Below are positions 7,116 to 14,498 of a stretch of DNA of 14,542 nucleotides, piece after piece. The DNA is taken from NCBI GenBank assembly GCA_037384225.1, contig JARROD010000056.1, positions 1-14,542 of the forward strand. Reading direction: 5' to 3'. The stretch comes from JARROD01 sp037384225. GTDB taxonomy: Bacteria; Pseudomonadota; Gammaproteobacteria; Pseudomonadales; Cellvibrionaceae. Position numbers and translations under genes: made by a program. Within the stretch, counting starts at the first letter, position 1. The number at the start of each line of letters is the position of its first letter. Under the pieces are notes generated by a model. It saw nothing but the letters and a program-made list of their open reading frames with translations. It was not told the DNA's origin and searched no databases.

Positions 7116-7145
7116 TTGCACTTTCTCTGATGCTTTGGGTATAAA
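7116..7145 (+). promoter_or_regulatory. possible sigma70 promoter for lon (proximal)
   Basis: TATAAA (7140-7145) is a good -10, with TTGCAC (7116-7121) 18 bases upstream as a weaker -35. Transcription would begin near 7152, leaving a leader of about 40 nt, and would exclude translation from the GTG at 7160 in practice. Confidence 0.4.
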
Positions 7146-7192
7146 ATCCAAAGCGTTTTGTGTACAGAAACTTTTCGCTTAAGAGGCTTCTG

Positions 7193-9613
7193 ATGGGCGA
7201 CAACGAAGTACTTGAAACTAAATTGAATGAACTACCACTTTTACCCCTCCGGGATGTGGTGGTTTACCCTCATATGGTGATCCCTCTATTCGTTGGTCGC
7301 GATAAGTCCATCGAAGCTTTGGAGCAGGCCATGGCTGCTGACAAGCAGGTATTGCTGGTCGCTCAAAAAAATGCGTCGGAAGACGACCCGAGGGAAGACG
7401 ATATTTATAGCATTGGTACTATATCCACCATCCTGCAGTTGCTTAAACTACCGGATGGAACGGTTAAAGTCCTGGTAGAGGGTGGTGAGCGCGCAAGAAT
7501 AGCGAAGGTGGAAGATGCGAAAACGCATTTTCGCGCAAATGTCTCATTGATGAAAAGTGAGGATATTCCGGAACGTGAGGCCGAAGTTTTGGTGCGTTCC
7601 GCTATGTCCCAGTTTGAGCAATACGTCAATCTCAGTAAAAAAGTGCCTTCCGAGGTAATGACTTCACTCTCCGGCATCGATGATCCGGGGCGGCTTGCAG
7701 ATACTGTCGCGGCGCATATGACCCTCGAGCTTTTACAAAAGCAGGAAATTCTGGAAATGGCCAGTGTGCGTTCCCGCCTGGAACACTTACTGGGTTTAAT
7801 GGATGCGGAAATTGATCTGTTCCAGGTTGAGAAACGTATACGCGGGCGCGTCAAAAAGCAAATGGAGAAAAGTCAGCGCGAATATTATTTGAACGAGCAG
7901 ATGAAAGCCATTCAAAAAGAACTCGGTGAAATGGGGGACGAACCCAATGAAATCGAGGAGCTGGAGCGCAAAATTGCCGATTCAGGCATGCCGAAGGAAG
8001 CGGAAGAAAAAGCGCGTACAGAGCTTCATAAACTGAAAATGATGTCACCGATGTCTGCGGAAGCCTCGGTGGTGCGTGCCTACATTGACTGGATGGTAAA
8101 TGTACCCTGGAAAAAACGCAGCAAAGTTCGCCACGATTTGGCGCGCGCTGAAGATATTCTGGAACAGGACCACTACGGTCTGGAAGAAGTTAAAGAGCGT
8201 ATCCTCGAATACCTGGCAGTGCAAAAGCGGGTTAAAAAAATCAAAGGCCCGATATTGTGTCTGGTCGGTCCCCCGGGTGTGGGTAAAACATCGTTGGGGG
8301 AATCTATAGCCAGGGCCACTAATAGAGAGTTTGTGCGCATGGCTTTGGGTGGCGTCAGAGACGAAGCGGAAATTCGCGGCCACCGGCGGACTTATATCGG
8401 TTCCTTACCGGGTAAGCTGATTCAGAAAATGGCCAAAGTCGGCGTCAAAAATCCGTTGTTTTTGCTCGATGAAGTGGACAAAATGGGAATGGATCAACGC
8501 GGCGATCCGGCATCTGCGTTGTTGGAGGTGTTGGATCCAGAACAAAATAGCAACTTCAATGATCATTATCTTGAAGTGGACTATGACCTTTCCGATGTTA
8601 TGTTTGTGTGTACGTCCAATTCCATGAATATTCCCGGACCATTGCTGGACCGGATGGAAGTAATTCGTATTCCCGGATATACCGAAGAGGAAAAAGTCAA
8701 TATTGCCATCCGCTATTTGATTCCCAAGCAGAAAAAATCCAATGGCCTGCAGAGTGAAGAGCTGGATATTGAAGAAGCGGCGATTCAGGGTATTATTCGA
8801 TACTATACTCGCGAAGCGGGTGTGCGGGGTTTGGATCGGGAACTCGCCAAAATTTGCCGCAAGGTAGTTACCCAACACGTTAAAGATAAAAATATTTCTA
8901 AAGCTGTTGTTTCTCTGGACTTACTCGAAAACTACCTCGGTGTACGCAAGTTTGATTACGGTACCGCGGAAGAAGAAAATCAGATTGGCCAGGTAACGGG
9001 TTTGGCATGGACTCAGGTTGGTGGCGAATTATTGACAATTGAGTCTTCGGCAGTAAAGGGTAAGGGGCGCATGGTTAAAACCGGTTCTCTGGGTGACGTC
9101 ATGCAGGAGTCTATCCAGGCGGCCATGACTGTGGTGCGTTCCCGTTCCCAGGTGTTGGGTGTGGCACCGGATTTTAACGAAAAGTATGATCTGCATATTC
9201 ACGTGCCTGAAGGGGCAACGCCAAAAGATGGACCCAGTGCGGGGATTGCCATGTGTACTGCCATTGTATCTGTGTTGACACAAATACCCGTGCATGCAGA
9301 TGTGGCAATGACAGGTGAAATAACTTTACGTGGTGAGGTTTTAAAAATCGGCGGCTTAAAAGAAAAACTGCTTGCGGCGCATCGCGGAGGCATTAAAACA
9401 GTTGTTATTCCGGCCGACAACGCCAGGGATTTGAAAGAAATTCCCGACAATATTAAAGCGGATCTTAATATTAAACCAGTAAAGTGGATTGATGACGTAT
9501 TGGAAATTGCCTTGCAGTATATGCCTGAACCTTTTACGGATGAAGAATATCAGGCACTGGAGGCAAAGGCGCAGGAGGCAGAAAAAGCGTCCAGCCGAAT
9601 TAGTACCCATTAA
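7193..9613 (+). CDS. lon: ATP-dependent protease La (Lon)
   Basis: Lon is a hexameric cytoplasmic AAA+ serine protease for damaged and short-lived regulatory proteins. The N-terminal substrate-binding LAN domain opens with LPLLPLRDVVVYPHM. Walker A GPPGVGKT is at 359-366 and Walker B LFLLDEVD at 422-429. The protease domain carries catalytic Ser682 in PKDGPSAG and Lys725 in GGLKEKLL, the Ser-Lys dyad of the family. The ATG at 7193 is chosen because AAGAGG ends 6 bases upstream and the next residues match Lon; the frame is open to a GTG at 7160, which would add 11 residues. The length is 806 (E. coli 784). It stands alone after the clpX terminator with its own promoter candidates, including a sigma32-like one. 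No defects are seen. Confidence 0.99.
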   Translation: MGDNEVLETKLNELPLLPLRDVVVYPHMVIPLFVGRDKSIEALEQAMAADKQVLLVAQKNASEDDPREDDIYSIGTISTILQLLKLPDGTVKVLVEGGERARIAKVEDAKTHFRANVSLMKSEDIPEREAEVLVRSAMSQFEQYVNLSKKVPSEVMTSLSGIDDPGRLADTVAAHMTLELLQKQEILEMASVRSRLEHLLGLMDAEIDLFQVEKRIRGRVKKQMEKSQREYYLNEQMKAIQKELGEMGDEPNEIEELERKIADSGMPKEAEEKARTELHKLKMMSPMSAEASVVRAYIDWMVNVPWKKRSKVRHDLARAEDILEQDHYGLEEVKERILEYLAVQKRVKKIKGPILCLVGPPGVGKTSLGESIARATNREFVRMALGGVRDEAEIRGHRRTYIGSLPGKLIQKMAKVGVKNPLFLLDEVDKMGMDQRGDPASALLEVLDPEQNSNFNDHYLEVDYDLSDVMFVCTSNSMNIPGPLLDRMEVIRIPGYTEEEKVNIAIRYLIPKQKKSNGLQSEELDIEEAAIQGIIRYYTREAGVRGLDRELAKICRKVVTQHVKDKNISKAVVSLDLLENYLGVRKFDYGTAEEENQIGQVTGLAWTQVGGELLTIESSAVKGKGRMVKTGSLGDVMQESIQAAMTVVRSRSQVLGVAPDFNEKYDLHIHVPEGATPKDGPSAGIAMCTAIVSVLTQIPVHADVAMTGEITLRGEVLKIGGLKEKLLAAHRGGIKTVVIPADNARDLKEIPDNIKADLNIKPVKWIDDVLEIALQYMPEPFTDEEYQALEAKAQEAEKASSRISTH

Positions 9614-9641
9614 AAACTGCCGGTGCGGAAGCCAGATGGAT

Positions 9642-9647
9642 TATAAT
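9642..9647 (+). promoter_or_regulatory. perfect -10 hexamer in the lon-hupB gap
   Basis: TATAAT lies 29 bases after the lon stop, but no good -35 is found at 16-18 bases upstream. E. coli hupB has several promoters, so a second start here is possible. Confidence 0.2.
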
Positions 9648-9723
9648 GTGAGTTGCAAACCGAAATAATCGGTTAAATAACGAGCGGCACCTGACATTAC
9701 TTCATAATAATGGCATTCCGTTC

Positions 9724-9752
9724 TTGACCGGCTTTGACCCAGTTGGTATAAA
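9724..9752 (+). promoter_or_regulatory. sigma70 promoter for hupB
   Basis: TTGACC (9724-9729) and TATAAA (9747-9752), both five of six, with an ideal 17-base spacer. Transcription near 9759 would give a leader of about 125 nt before the hupB GTG. Best promoter match in the window. Confidence 0.65.
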
Positions 9753-9883
9753 TCGCAATTCACTCGCCTGCCACCAAGGCTCTTCATCTGATGCAGGGGC
9801 GGTTGGAGGACGAGTTGAATTGTCCACGTACAGAATTTCTTCCCAGCCACTGCTGGAGCAAATTAAAACGAGAGGGGTTTAGT

Positions 9884-10156
9884 GTGAATAAATCAGAGCT
9901 GATTGAAGCCATTGCCGCGTCCGCGGATATTCCAAAAGCGGCTGCTGGTAGAGCCCTGGATGCTATGGTTGATACAGTAGCAAATGCTTTAAAAGATGGT
10001 GACCAAGTTGTTCTGGTTGGCTTCGGTACTTTCTCTGTAAAAGAACGTGCTGCACGTACTGGACGCAACCCTCAAACCGGGGAGCCAATACAGATTGCAG
10101 CGGCAAAAATCCCCAGCTTTAAAGCGGGGAAAGCGCTTAAGGATGCAGTAAACTAA
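9884..10156 (+). CDS. hupB: DNA-binding protein HU, beta-type
   Basis: HU is a small dimeric nucleoid protein that bends DNA without strong sequence preference. The 90-residue product begins MNKSELIEAIAA and ends in KAGKALKDAVN, nearly identical in pattern to E. coli HupB (also 90 residues). The DNA-intercalating arm carries RNPQTG. The start is the GTG at 9884, with AGAGGGG 6 bases upstream. The frame is open back to an ATG at 9791, but those residues do not resemble HU and lie in the leader. It has its own promoter and a strong terminator, so it is likely monocistronic, placed between lon and ppiD as in E. coli. Confidence 0.98.
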   Translation: MNKSELIEAIAASADIPKAAAGRALDAMVDTVANALKDGDQVVLVGFGTFSVKERAARTGRNPQTGEPIQIAAAKIPSFKAGKALKDAVN

Positions 10157-10157
10157 T

Positions 10158-10207
10158 TCGCAACAGTTCCGTTGCGATTGACAGAGTTTTACTCGGTTAA
10201 TGTCAAT
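10158..10207 (+). other. two adjoining stem-loops in the hupB 3' region
   Basis: TCGCAAC (10158-10164) pairs with GTTGCGA (10171-10177), loop AGTTCC. It is directly followed by ATTGACA (10177-10183) pairing with TGTCAAT (10201-10207); inside that, GAGT and ACTC pair across TTT. The first stem starts two bases after the hupB stop. Neither has a T run; the actual terminator is 60 bases further on. Confidence 0.5.
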
Positions 10208-10265
10208 CCGCAAAGGCATTAAAAGTTTTTGAAGTATCAAATAGATTATTGTGTGAATAGATATT

Positions 10266-10296
10266 AAGGCGCATCCAACTAGATGCGCCTTTTTTG
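10266..10296 (+). terminator. Rho-independent terminator after hupB
   Basis: AAGGCGCATC (10266-10275) pairs perfectly with GATGCGCCTT (10282-10291) around CAACTA, followed directly by TTTT. A strong intrinsic terminator 110 bases after hupB. Confidence 0.95.
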
Positions 10297-10349
10297 TAGT
10301 TGTTGAATGTAGTTATTGACTTTGTTGAATGTTGGTGCTGACGCTTGTG

Positions 10350-10371
10350 CGAAACCCGTAAAATGGTTTCG
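10350..10371. promoter_or_regulatory. 7-bp inverted repeat upstream of ppiD overlapping a -10-like hexamer
   Basis: CGAAACC (10350-10356) and GGTTTCG (10365-10371) flank CGTAAAAT. TAAAAT (10359-10364) could be a -10. No convincing -35 is seen (CTGACG at 10338 would leave a 15-base spacer). It could be an operator over the ppiD promoter or an RNA hairpin. Confidence 0.3.
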
Positions 10372-10440
10372 GAATTAAAATTTATGCAAGTTTAGCTTAA
10401 ACTTATGAATTTAACGTAAACAGATATCGGGGTAGCTAAA

Positions 10441-12318
10441 ATGCTGCAGAGTTTTAGGAATAACTTGAAGGGAACTGTAGCGACCATATTGGTCATTTTA
10501 ATAATCATACCCTTTGCTTTGTTCGGTGTTGATTCCTTGTTTCTTAACAGTGGTGCTGGTAAAGGAGCGGCGGAAGTAAACGGCGAATCTATTTCTGAAA
10601 GTGACTTGCGTCGGGCCATACTGATGCAAAAACAGCGCTTGCAAGCGCAATTTGGCGAAAATGCGCCGGCGGAGTTCTTTAGTGACGAACGACTTCGCGA
10701 TCCGGTACTTAACGGCATGATTCAGAGATTGGTGTTGGCTCAGGAAGCCAAAAGTGAAGGCATGGCAATAGCTGATGAAACAGTGGACGAAATTATTCTC
10801 AGCACGCCACAGTTTCAGCAGGACGGCCAATTTAATGCGCAGATGTACAGCCAGTTATTGCGCAATTTGGGTTATACACCGGCATCTTACCGGCGTTTAC
10901 TGAAACGGGATTTACTGGTCAATCAACATACCACGGGGATCTCCCGCTCCGGATTTGTGACCGAGACAGAATTACAATATGCGGCGGCTTTGTCGCAACA
11001 AACCCGGGATTTTTATTATCTGACAATTCCCCTGGCTGGAATTGAAGAAAACATCGATATCTCAGATGAGCAGGTGCAACAATACTACGACGAGCACAAG
11101 CAGAGATACAAAACTCCGGAACAGGTTTCCATTGAATACCTGGAAGTCAGTTCTGAAAAACTGGCCAAAGATATAGACGTTGGTGAAGAAGCCATCAGAG
11201 AGCAATATGAGCAGGATGTGGCGTCTTTTGAGGCAAATATCCGTCGTCATGCCGCGCACATACTGATAGAAAAACAGGAAGATGGCAGCGAAAAAGAAAA
11301 ACTCGCACAGGTGCAAAAAAAGTTAAAGGACGGGGAGGATTTTGCAGCGTTAGCCCGTCAGTATTCCGATGACCCGGGATCGAAAGACGCCGGTGGTGAT
11401 CTGGGATTCACTGTCAGTGGTACTTTTCCGGATGCTTTTGAAACCGCTCTGAATAACCTTGAGGTCGGCGATGTTTCGCAGCCAGTAGAGACGGATGCAG
11501 GTTTCCACCTGATTAAATTGCTTGCAGTTGATGGGGCAGAACCACCGACGTTTGAAGAAGATAAGGACAGAGTGGCTCGCTTGTTGAAGCGGGCAGAAGC
11601 GGAAGAAGCATTTGTCGATATCCTCGTCCGGCTTGAAGATCTCGCATATAACGCCGATAACCTTGAAGAGATTGGCAGCGAACTGGGACTGGAGGCAAAA
11701 ACCAGTGACTTGTTCGATCGCCGTGGAGGCGCGGGTATTGCCGCAAATCGCCAGGTGGTGACCGCGGCTTTTAGCGAAGAAGTGTTGGAGCAAGGCAATA
11801 CCAGCGACGTTCTTGAATTGAGTGATAACCATGTAGTGGTGATACGGAAAAAGGAACACGTGCCTGAAAAAATTAAGCCGCTGGATGAGGTGAAGGACGA
11901 GATAATAGTGCAGCTCAAACAGGATGCCGGAAAAGAGCAGATTGCGGCAAAAGGTGCTGAGTTGCAAAAACAGATCGCTGAAGGGAAATCCGTCGAAGAA
12001 CTGGCGAAAGCGGAAGATTTTCAATGGCAAGAGAGTCTCGATACCCGCCGTGCGGATCCGAAAGTAAACCGCCAGCTGTTACAGCATGTTTTCACCTTAC
12101 CGAAACCGAGTAATCAACCCGAGGTGTCAGGGTTACATTTGAGTAGCGGTGATTATGTAGTGGTGAGTCTCACCGAGGTGAAACCGGGGGATTTCACAGC
12201 GCTGGCATCAGAACAACAAAACAGTTTGCGCAGCCGTCTGGGCGATCAATTTGGCAGTAATGATTTCAACGCTTATGAATCCTTGCTGAAGGACTTGGCT
12301 GATATCGAAATACACTGA
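10441..12318 (+). CDS. ppiD: peptidyl-prolyl cis-trans isomerase D, membrane-anchored periplasmic chaperone
   Basis: PpiD is anchored in the inner membrane near the Sec translocon and helps newly exported proteins fold. The single N-terminal membrane segment lies at about 12-31 (TVATILVILIIIPFALFG). A SurA-like chaperone region with helical NGMIQRLVLAQEA follows. A parvulin (PPIC) domain lies at about 268-362: RRHAAHILI, then YSDDPGSKDAGGDLGF, then GFHLIKL. A C-terminal chaperone part completes 625 residues, against 623 in E. coli. The ATG is preceded by a weak purine stretch (CGGGGTAG). It has its own transcription region after the hupB terminator. The rotamase domain here keeps most typical parvulin residues. 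It is followed by a large hairpin rather than a clean terminator. Confidence 0.97.
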   Translation: MLQSFRNNLKGTVATILVILIIIPFALFGVDSLFLNSGAGKGAAEVNGESISESDLRRAILMQKQRLQAQFGENAPAEFFSDERLRDPVLNGMIQRLVLAQEAKSEGMAIADETVDEIILSTPQFQQDGQFNAQMYSQLLRNLGYTPASYRRLLKRDLLVNQHTTGISRSGFVTETELQYAAALSQQTRDFYYLTIPLAGIEENIDISDEQVQQYYDEHKQRYKTPEQVSIEYLEVSSEKLAKDIDVGEEAIREQYEQDVASFEANIRRHAAHILIEKQEDGSEKEKLAQVQKKLKDGEDFAALARQYSDDPGSKDAGGDLGFTVSGTFPDAFETALNNLEVGDVSQPVETDAGFHLIKLLAVDGAEPPTFEEDKDRVARLLKRAEAEEAFVDILVRLEDLAYNADNLEEIGSELGLEAKTSDLFDRRGGAGIAANRQVVTAAFSEEVLEQGNTSDVLELSDNHVVVIRKKEHVPEKIKPLDEVKDEIIVQLKQDAGKEQIAAKGAELQKQIAEGKSVEELAKAEDFQWQESLDTRRADPKVNRQLLQHVFTLPKPSNQPEVSGLHLSSGDYVVVSLTEVKPGDFTALASEQQNSLRSRLGDQFGSNDFNAYESLLKDLADIEIH

Positions 12319-12368
12319 TTGAGTTAGACCCCATCGTTGCATAAATATTCGAGCTCAGAAGCTTTTAG

Positions 12369-12463
12369 AGCAGTATTTTCAGCGTCGCGCGTAGTTTTTC
12401 CTGGATTGGTAGTCATTCTACGTGATGTCCAGAAAAAGCGAGCACGGCGCTGAAAATGCTGCT
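12369..12463. repeat. large imperfect inverted repeat (about 40-bp arms) between ppiD and a convergent gene
   Basis: The left arm runs from AGCAGTATTTTCAGCG (12369) through GTTTTTCCTGGA. The right arm (to 12463) carries TCCAGAAAAAG and then CGCTGAAAATGCTGCT. The arms match over AGCAG-ATTTTCAGCG and TTTTTC-TGGA, with mismatches and one bulge between. The tip is GTAG-TCATT-CTAC (12409-12421). It lies 51 bases after the ppiD stop and 64 before the end of the minus-strand gene. It could act as a two-way terminator or be a remnant of a small foldback element. Confidence 0.8.
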
Positions 12464-12475
12464 AGAGAAGAGTTG

Positions 12476-12489
12476 GGGCCGTCTGGCCC
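12476..12489. other. tight GC-rich hairpin
   Basis: GGGCC (12476-12480), loop GTCT, GGCCC (12485-12489). No T run follows on either strand. It lies between the large inverted repeat and the 3' end of the minus-strand gene. Confidence 0.4.
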
Positions 12490-12526
12490 GACTCAGCACT
12501 GGCTCCACTTCGGCAGCGTGCACCTT

Positions 12527-12816
12527 CTAACTAGACATGCGTTTCTTATAGCTGCGAACGATTGTGTTAAAGCTATCCGCCACGCTATGCATGTCGTCAA
12601 CTATTCGGTTGTGTTGGGAAGTAGTGATATTGCAATTCAAGTATTTTTCCGCCGCATCGAGATAAGCTTTCACATCGTTTTTGGCTTTAATCATTTGTGG
12701 AGTCACCGCTGTGTCGGGATTGGGGAGCTCCGGTTTTGTGGGGGGGAACAGGCCTGACTGGTTTGTACATATAAAGTCAGCAAAAAAATCGCCAAAGGGA
12801 TAGATAGCTTGCCCAT
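12527..12816 (-). pseudogene. small secreted protein of unknown function, frame broken at a C7 run
   Basis: On the minus strand an AGGAG (12831-12827) lies 10 bases before an ATG at 12816. The first 23 codons encode a signal peptide (MGKLSIPLAIFLLTLYVQ, then TSQAC). In the next codons a run of seven C (plus-strand G7 at 12740-12746) shifts the reading; the original frame stops at 12703-12705 after 37 codons. In the next frame an open reading continues for about 70 codons to TAG at 12529-12527: KPELPNPD, then QMIKAKNDVKAYLDAAEKYL, then DDMHSVADSFN and a basic end. One extra C would give a single 96-residue exported protein. The second part looks like a helical secreted protein common in this group, from memory only. 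A sequencing or assembly indel, a true pseudogene, or phase variation are all possible. It converges with ppiD. Confidence 0.7.
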
Positions 12817-12831
12817 TAATAATTTACTCCT

Positions 12832-13104
12832 GGTCAGTTAAAAACGCTGTTTCTTTTTATGATTTAAGAGACGGTTTGCCTGGTTACTATCGGCAGACGG
12901 TGGTAAACCTATACTTTTGTGTAGAGCGGACTGTTACTTATAGCTCTTTTGTTGTTTTTTATATTGTTTATAATTATTACATCTAAAAGAAAGGTTGTTG
13001 CCCTTGTGTCGCTTAAATCTTTGTTTGATATAAATATAGATAAAAACATCAGCTGCATCCAGTGCAAGCAAAGCGCTTGAGTCAAGATGTACAGGATTTT
13101 CTAT
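12832..13104. other. AT-rich gene-free gap between the broken gene and murI
   Basis: No coding frame with support is seen on either strand. It contains an inverted repeat GGTTTGCC (12873-12880) with GGTAAACC (12902-12909; 7 of 8 bases pair), a small plus-strand hairpin AGAGC/GCTCT (12923-12947) followed by T-rich DNA, and a palindrome CTTGA-G-TCAAG (13076-13086). It must hold the promoter of the minus-strand small gene, but no clear one is visible, and the 3' end of murI has no obvious terminator. Confidence 0.4.
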
Positions 13105-13944
13105 TTAGATATACAGAATTTCTATATTGCCACTGTGCCGGTTCGGCAGCATTGTGAGTAGGTGTCTGAGTTCCGGTGTATCAGCGGTGAATAGGCTTTG
13201 GTGTTGAATCGCCGTAGACACCTGTTGGTTGAATCGGGGCTTTAATTGCCTTAGGAGGTAAGCAGTGCGACGCGCAATAGCTGCGCCGGAATCTATCCAG
13301 GCTACAGGGTGCGGGGCCGCGGCGTTCAACTCCTCTCGCAGCAGAGGGAAATGCGTACAGGCGAGAACCACGCTATCGAGTTGTTCAGCCTGCGGAGCGC
13401 AGAACAACTTTTCCACTACAGCCTTGAGTACTTCTGTCTTGACAGGGTGACCGCGGAGTTTGGTTTCTGCCAGCTCCACCAGTTCGGAGCTGCCGACGCT
13501 GATAACGTGGCAGTGGGAGGCAAAATCTTCGATCAGTTTCCGGGTATAGGTGCGGGAGATGGTTCCCGGAGTGGCCAGCAGGCCGATCACGTTGGTTTTT
13601 GTCTGTTGTGCGGCGGGCTTGATTGCCGGCACAACACCGACGATGGGTTGGCGAAAGCGGCTGCGTATATGGGGCAGGGCAATGGTGCTGGCGGTGTTGC
13701 AGGCGATAACGATGATATCAGCGTGGCAATGTGCGGCAATTTTGTGGAGTACTTTGTCGACCCGTTTCACCAACTCGTTTTCAGTTTTAGTTCCGTAAGG
13801 AAAGGCAGCGTTATCGGAAGCGTAAGTCAGAGCGCAGTGGGGAAGCAGGCGTTTTATTTCTTCGACTATACTCAGGCCGCCGACACCGGAATCGAAAACC
13901 AGGATACGCGGGGGTTGAGTTATTGTTGTAGTCTCTGAGAACAC
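13105..13944 (-). CDS. murI: glutamate racemase
   Basis: MurI converts L-glutamate to D-glutamate for peptidoglycan precursors in the cytoplasm, without a cofactor. The two catalytic cysteines are in IACNTAST (Cys82) and ACTHFPLL (Cys196). FDSGVGGLS near the N terminus (Asp18, Ser19) and YASDNAAFPYG are family signatures. I chose the GTG at 13944 as the start, because AAGGA (13958-13954) lies 9 bases upstream; this gives 279 residues. The frame is open to a TTG at 13965, but that would put the ribosome binding site inside the gene. An ATG overlaps the GTG in another frame (13946) and is not used. It lies 39 bases after the TPR gene on the same strand, so the two are probably cotranscribed. 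Confidence 0.96.
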   Translation of the reverse strand: MFSETTTITQPPRILVFDSGVGGLSIVEEIKRLLPHCALTYASDNAAFPYGTKTENELVKRVDKVLHKIAAHCHADIIVIACNTASTIALPHIRSRFRQPIVGVVPAIKPAAQQTKTNVIGLLATPGTISRTYTRKLIEDFASHCHVISVGSSELVELAETKLRGHPVKTEVLKAVVEKLFCAPQAEQLDSVVLACTHFPLLREELNAAAPHPVAWIDSGAAIARRTAYLLRQLKPRFNQQVSTAIQHQSLFTADTPELRHLLTMLPNRHSGNIEILYI

Positions 13945-13983
13945 ATTAATAATTCCTTGTTTCAAGGCCGTATTTGTAATTTT

Positions 13984-14409
13984 TCAATCGATCATCAGGT
14001 CTTCAATCGCTCTAAGGTATTGAGCAGGTTCATTGGCGAATGCGTTTTTACCACCAATAGAATAGGCGCGGTGAAGGGACTGGCGGGCTTTATTGGTGTC
14101 GCCCTGTTCCAGTAGACACTGCCCAAGTCGCAGGTGAATAAACGGGGCTCTGTCGAGATTGGGGCAATGCAGAGCCGAGTTGAGGGCTTCACAGGCGTGC
14201 TGGTACTGTGTCAGACGAAAATAGGCGTCGCCAATTGCTGTAAGCACCCAGCCGGCTTCCTCCCACTTGATTTGTGGTTTGGGAACGAGTAGCCAGGCTT
14301 GATAGAATACGCGCAGTGCGGTTTTGTGATCGTTTTGATCGTAGTACCGGTAGCCCTTTGCGCAGAGGGCTTTGATTTTTTGAGTAATCTGGGGGGCCAG
14401 ATCAGGCAT
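13984..14409 (-). CDS. tetratricopeptide-repeat protein, function unknown
   Basis: A 141-residue, probably cytoplasmic protein with no signal peptide or membrane segment. It is built of helical TPR-like units: KGYRYYDQNDHKTALRVFYQ (about 18-38), then TAIGDAYFRLTQYQHACEAL (about 57-76), then LRLGQCLLEQGDTNKARQSL (about 92-112) with the usual G-x-x-Y/L and A-L pattern. Such repeats bind partner proteins. AAGGA (14419-14415) ends 5 bases before the ATG, fixing the start. It precedes murI by 39 bases in the same direction, suggesting an operon; this does not by itself prove a cell-wall role. An extended -10 promoter candidate lies upstream. I do not recognise a named family. Confidence 0.85.
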   Translation of the reverse strand: MPDLAPQITQKIKALCAKGYRYYDQNDHKTALRVFYQAWLLVPKPQIKWEEAGWVLTAIGDAYFRLTQYQHACEALNSALHCPNLDRAPFIHLRLGQCLLEQGDTNKARQSLHRAYSIGGKNAFANEPAQYLRAIEDLMID

Positions 14410-14441
14410 TTCGGTCCTTGGTTGGAATTTGCTTGTCGTTA

Positions 14442-14470
14442 ATCATAGCAAAGCTTGTGAGAGATTTAAA
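14442..14470 (-). promoter_or_regulatory. promoter candidate for the TPR-murI pair
   Basis: Read on the minus strand, TGC-TATGAT (14450-14442) is an extended -10, and TTTAAA (14470-14465) is a weak -35 with a 17-base spacer. It lies 32 bases upstream of the TPR gene start. Confidence 0.5.
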
Positions 14471-14476
14471 AACACT

Positions 14477-14498
14477 AATAATGATCAAATAATGATCA
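14477..14498. repeat. perfect 11-bp tandem direct repeat, operator-like
   Basis: AATAATGATCA occurs twice back to back (14477-14487 and 14488-14498). Each copy ends in the palindrome TGATCA, so the two sites are one helical turn apart. They lie just upstream of the -35 candidate of the minus-strand promoter and could bind a regulator of that promoter or of a gene beyond the window. Confidence 0.6.

Noticed and set aside
7160..7192. N-terminal extension of Lon from the GTG at 7160
   Set aside because: It would contain the AAGAGG ribosome binding site that serves the ATG at 7193.
9791..9883. N-terminal extension of HU from the ATG at 9791
   Set aside because: The extra 31 residues do not resemble HU, and the GTG at 9884 has an ideal ribosome binding site.
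11350..12030. A 226-codon minus-strand frame opposite ppiD
   Set aside because: It is antisense to a fully conserved PpiD coding region and shows no recognisable domain.
12324..12416. A 30-codon minus-strand frame in the left arm of the inverted repeat (ends in ELEYLCNDGV)
   Set aside because: No ribosome binding site precedes the ATG, and it lies in a hairpin arm. It may be a degraded piece of a repeated sequence; kept as part of the hairpin finding only.
12422..12757. A 111-codon plus-strand frame
   Set aside because: It starts inside the large hairpin, lacks a ribosome binding site and overlaps the better supported minus-strand secreted-protein gene.
13309..13938. A 209-codon plus-strand frame opposite murI
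   Set aside because: It is a shadow of murI, whose catalytic motifs are all present on the minus strand.
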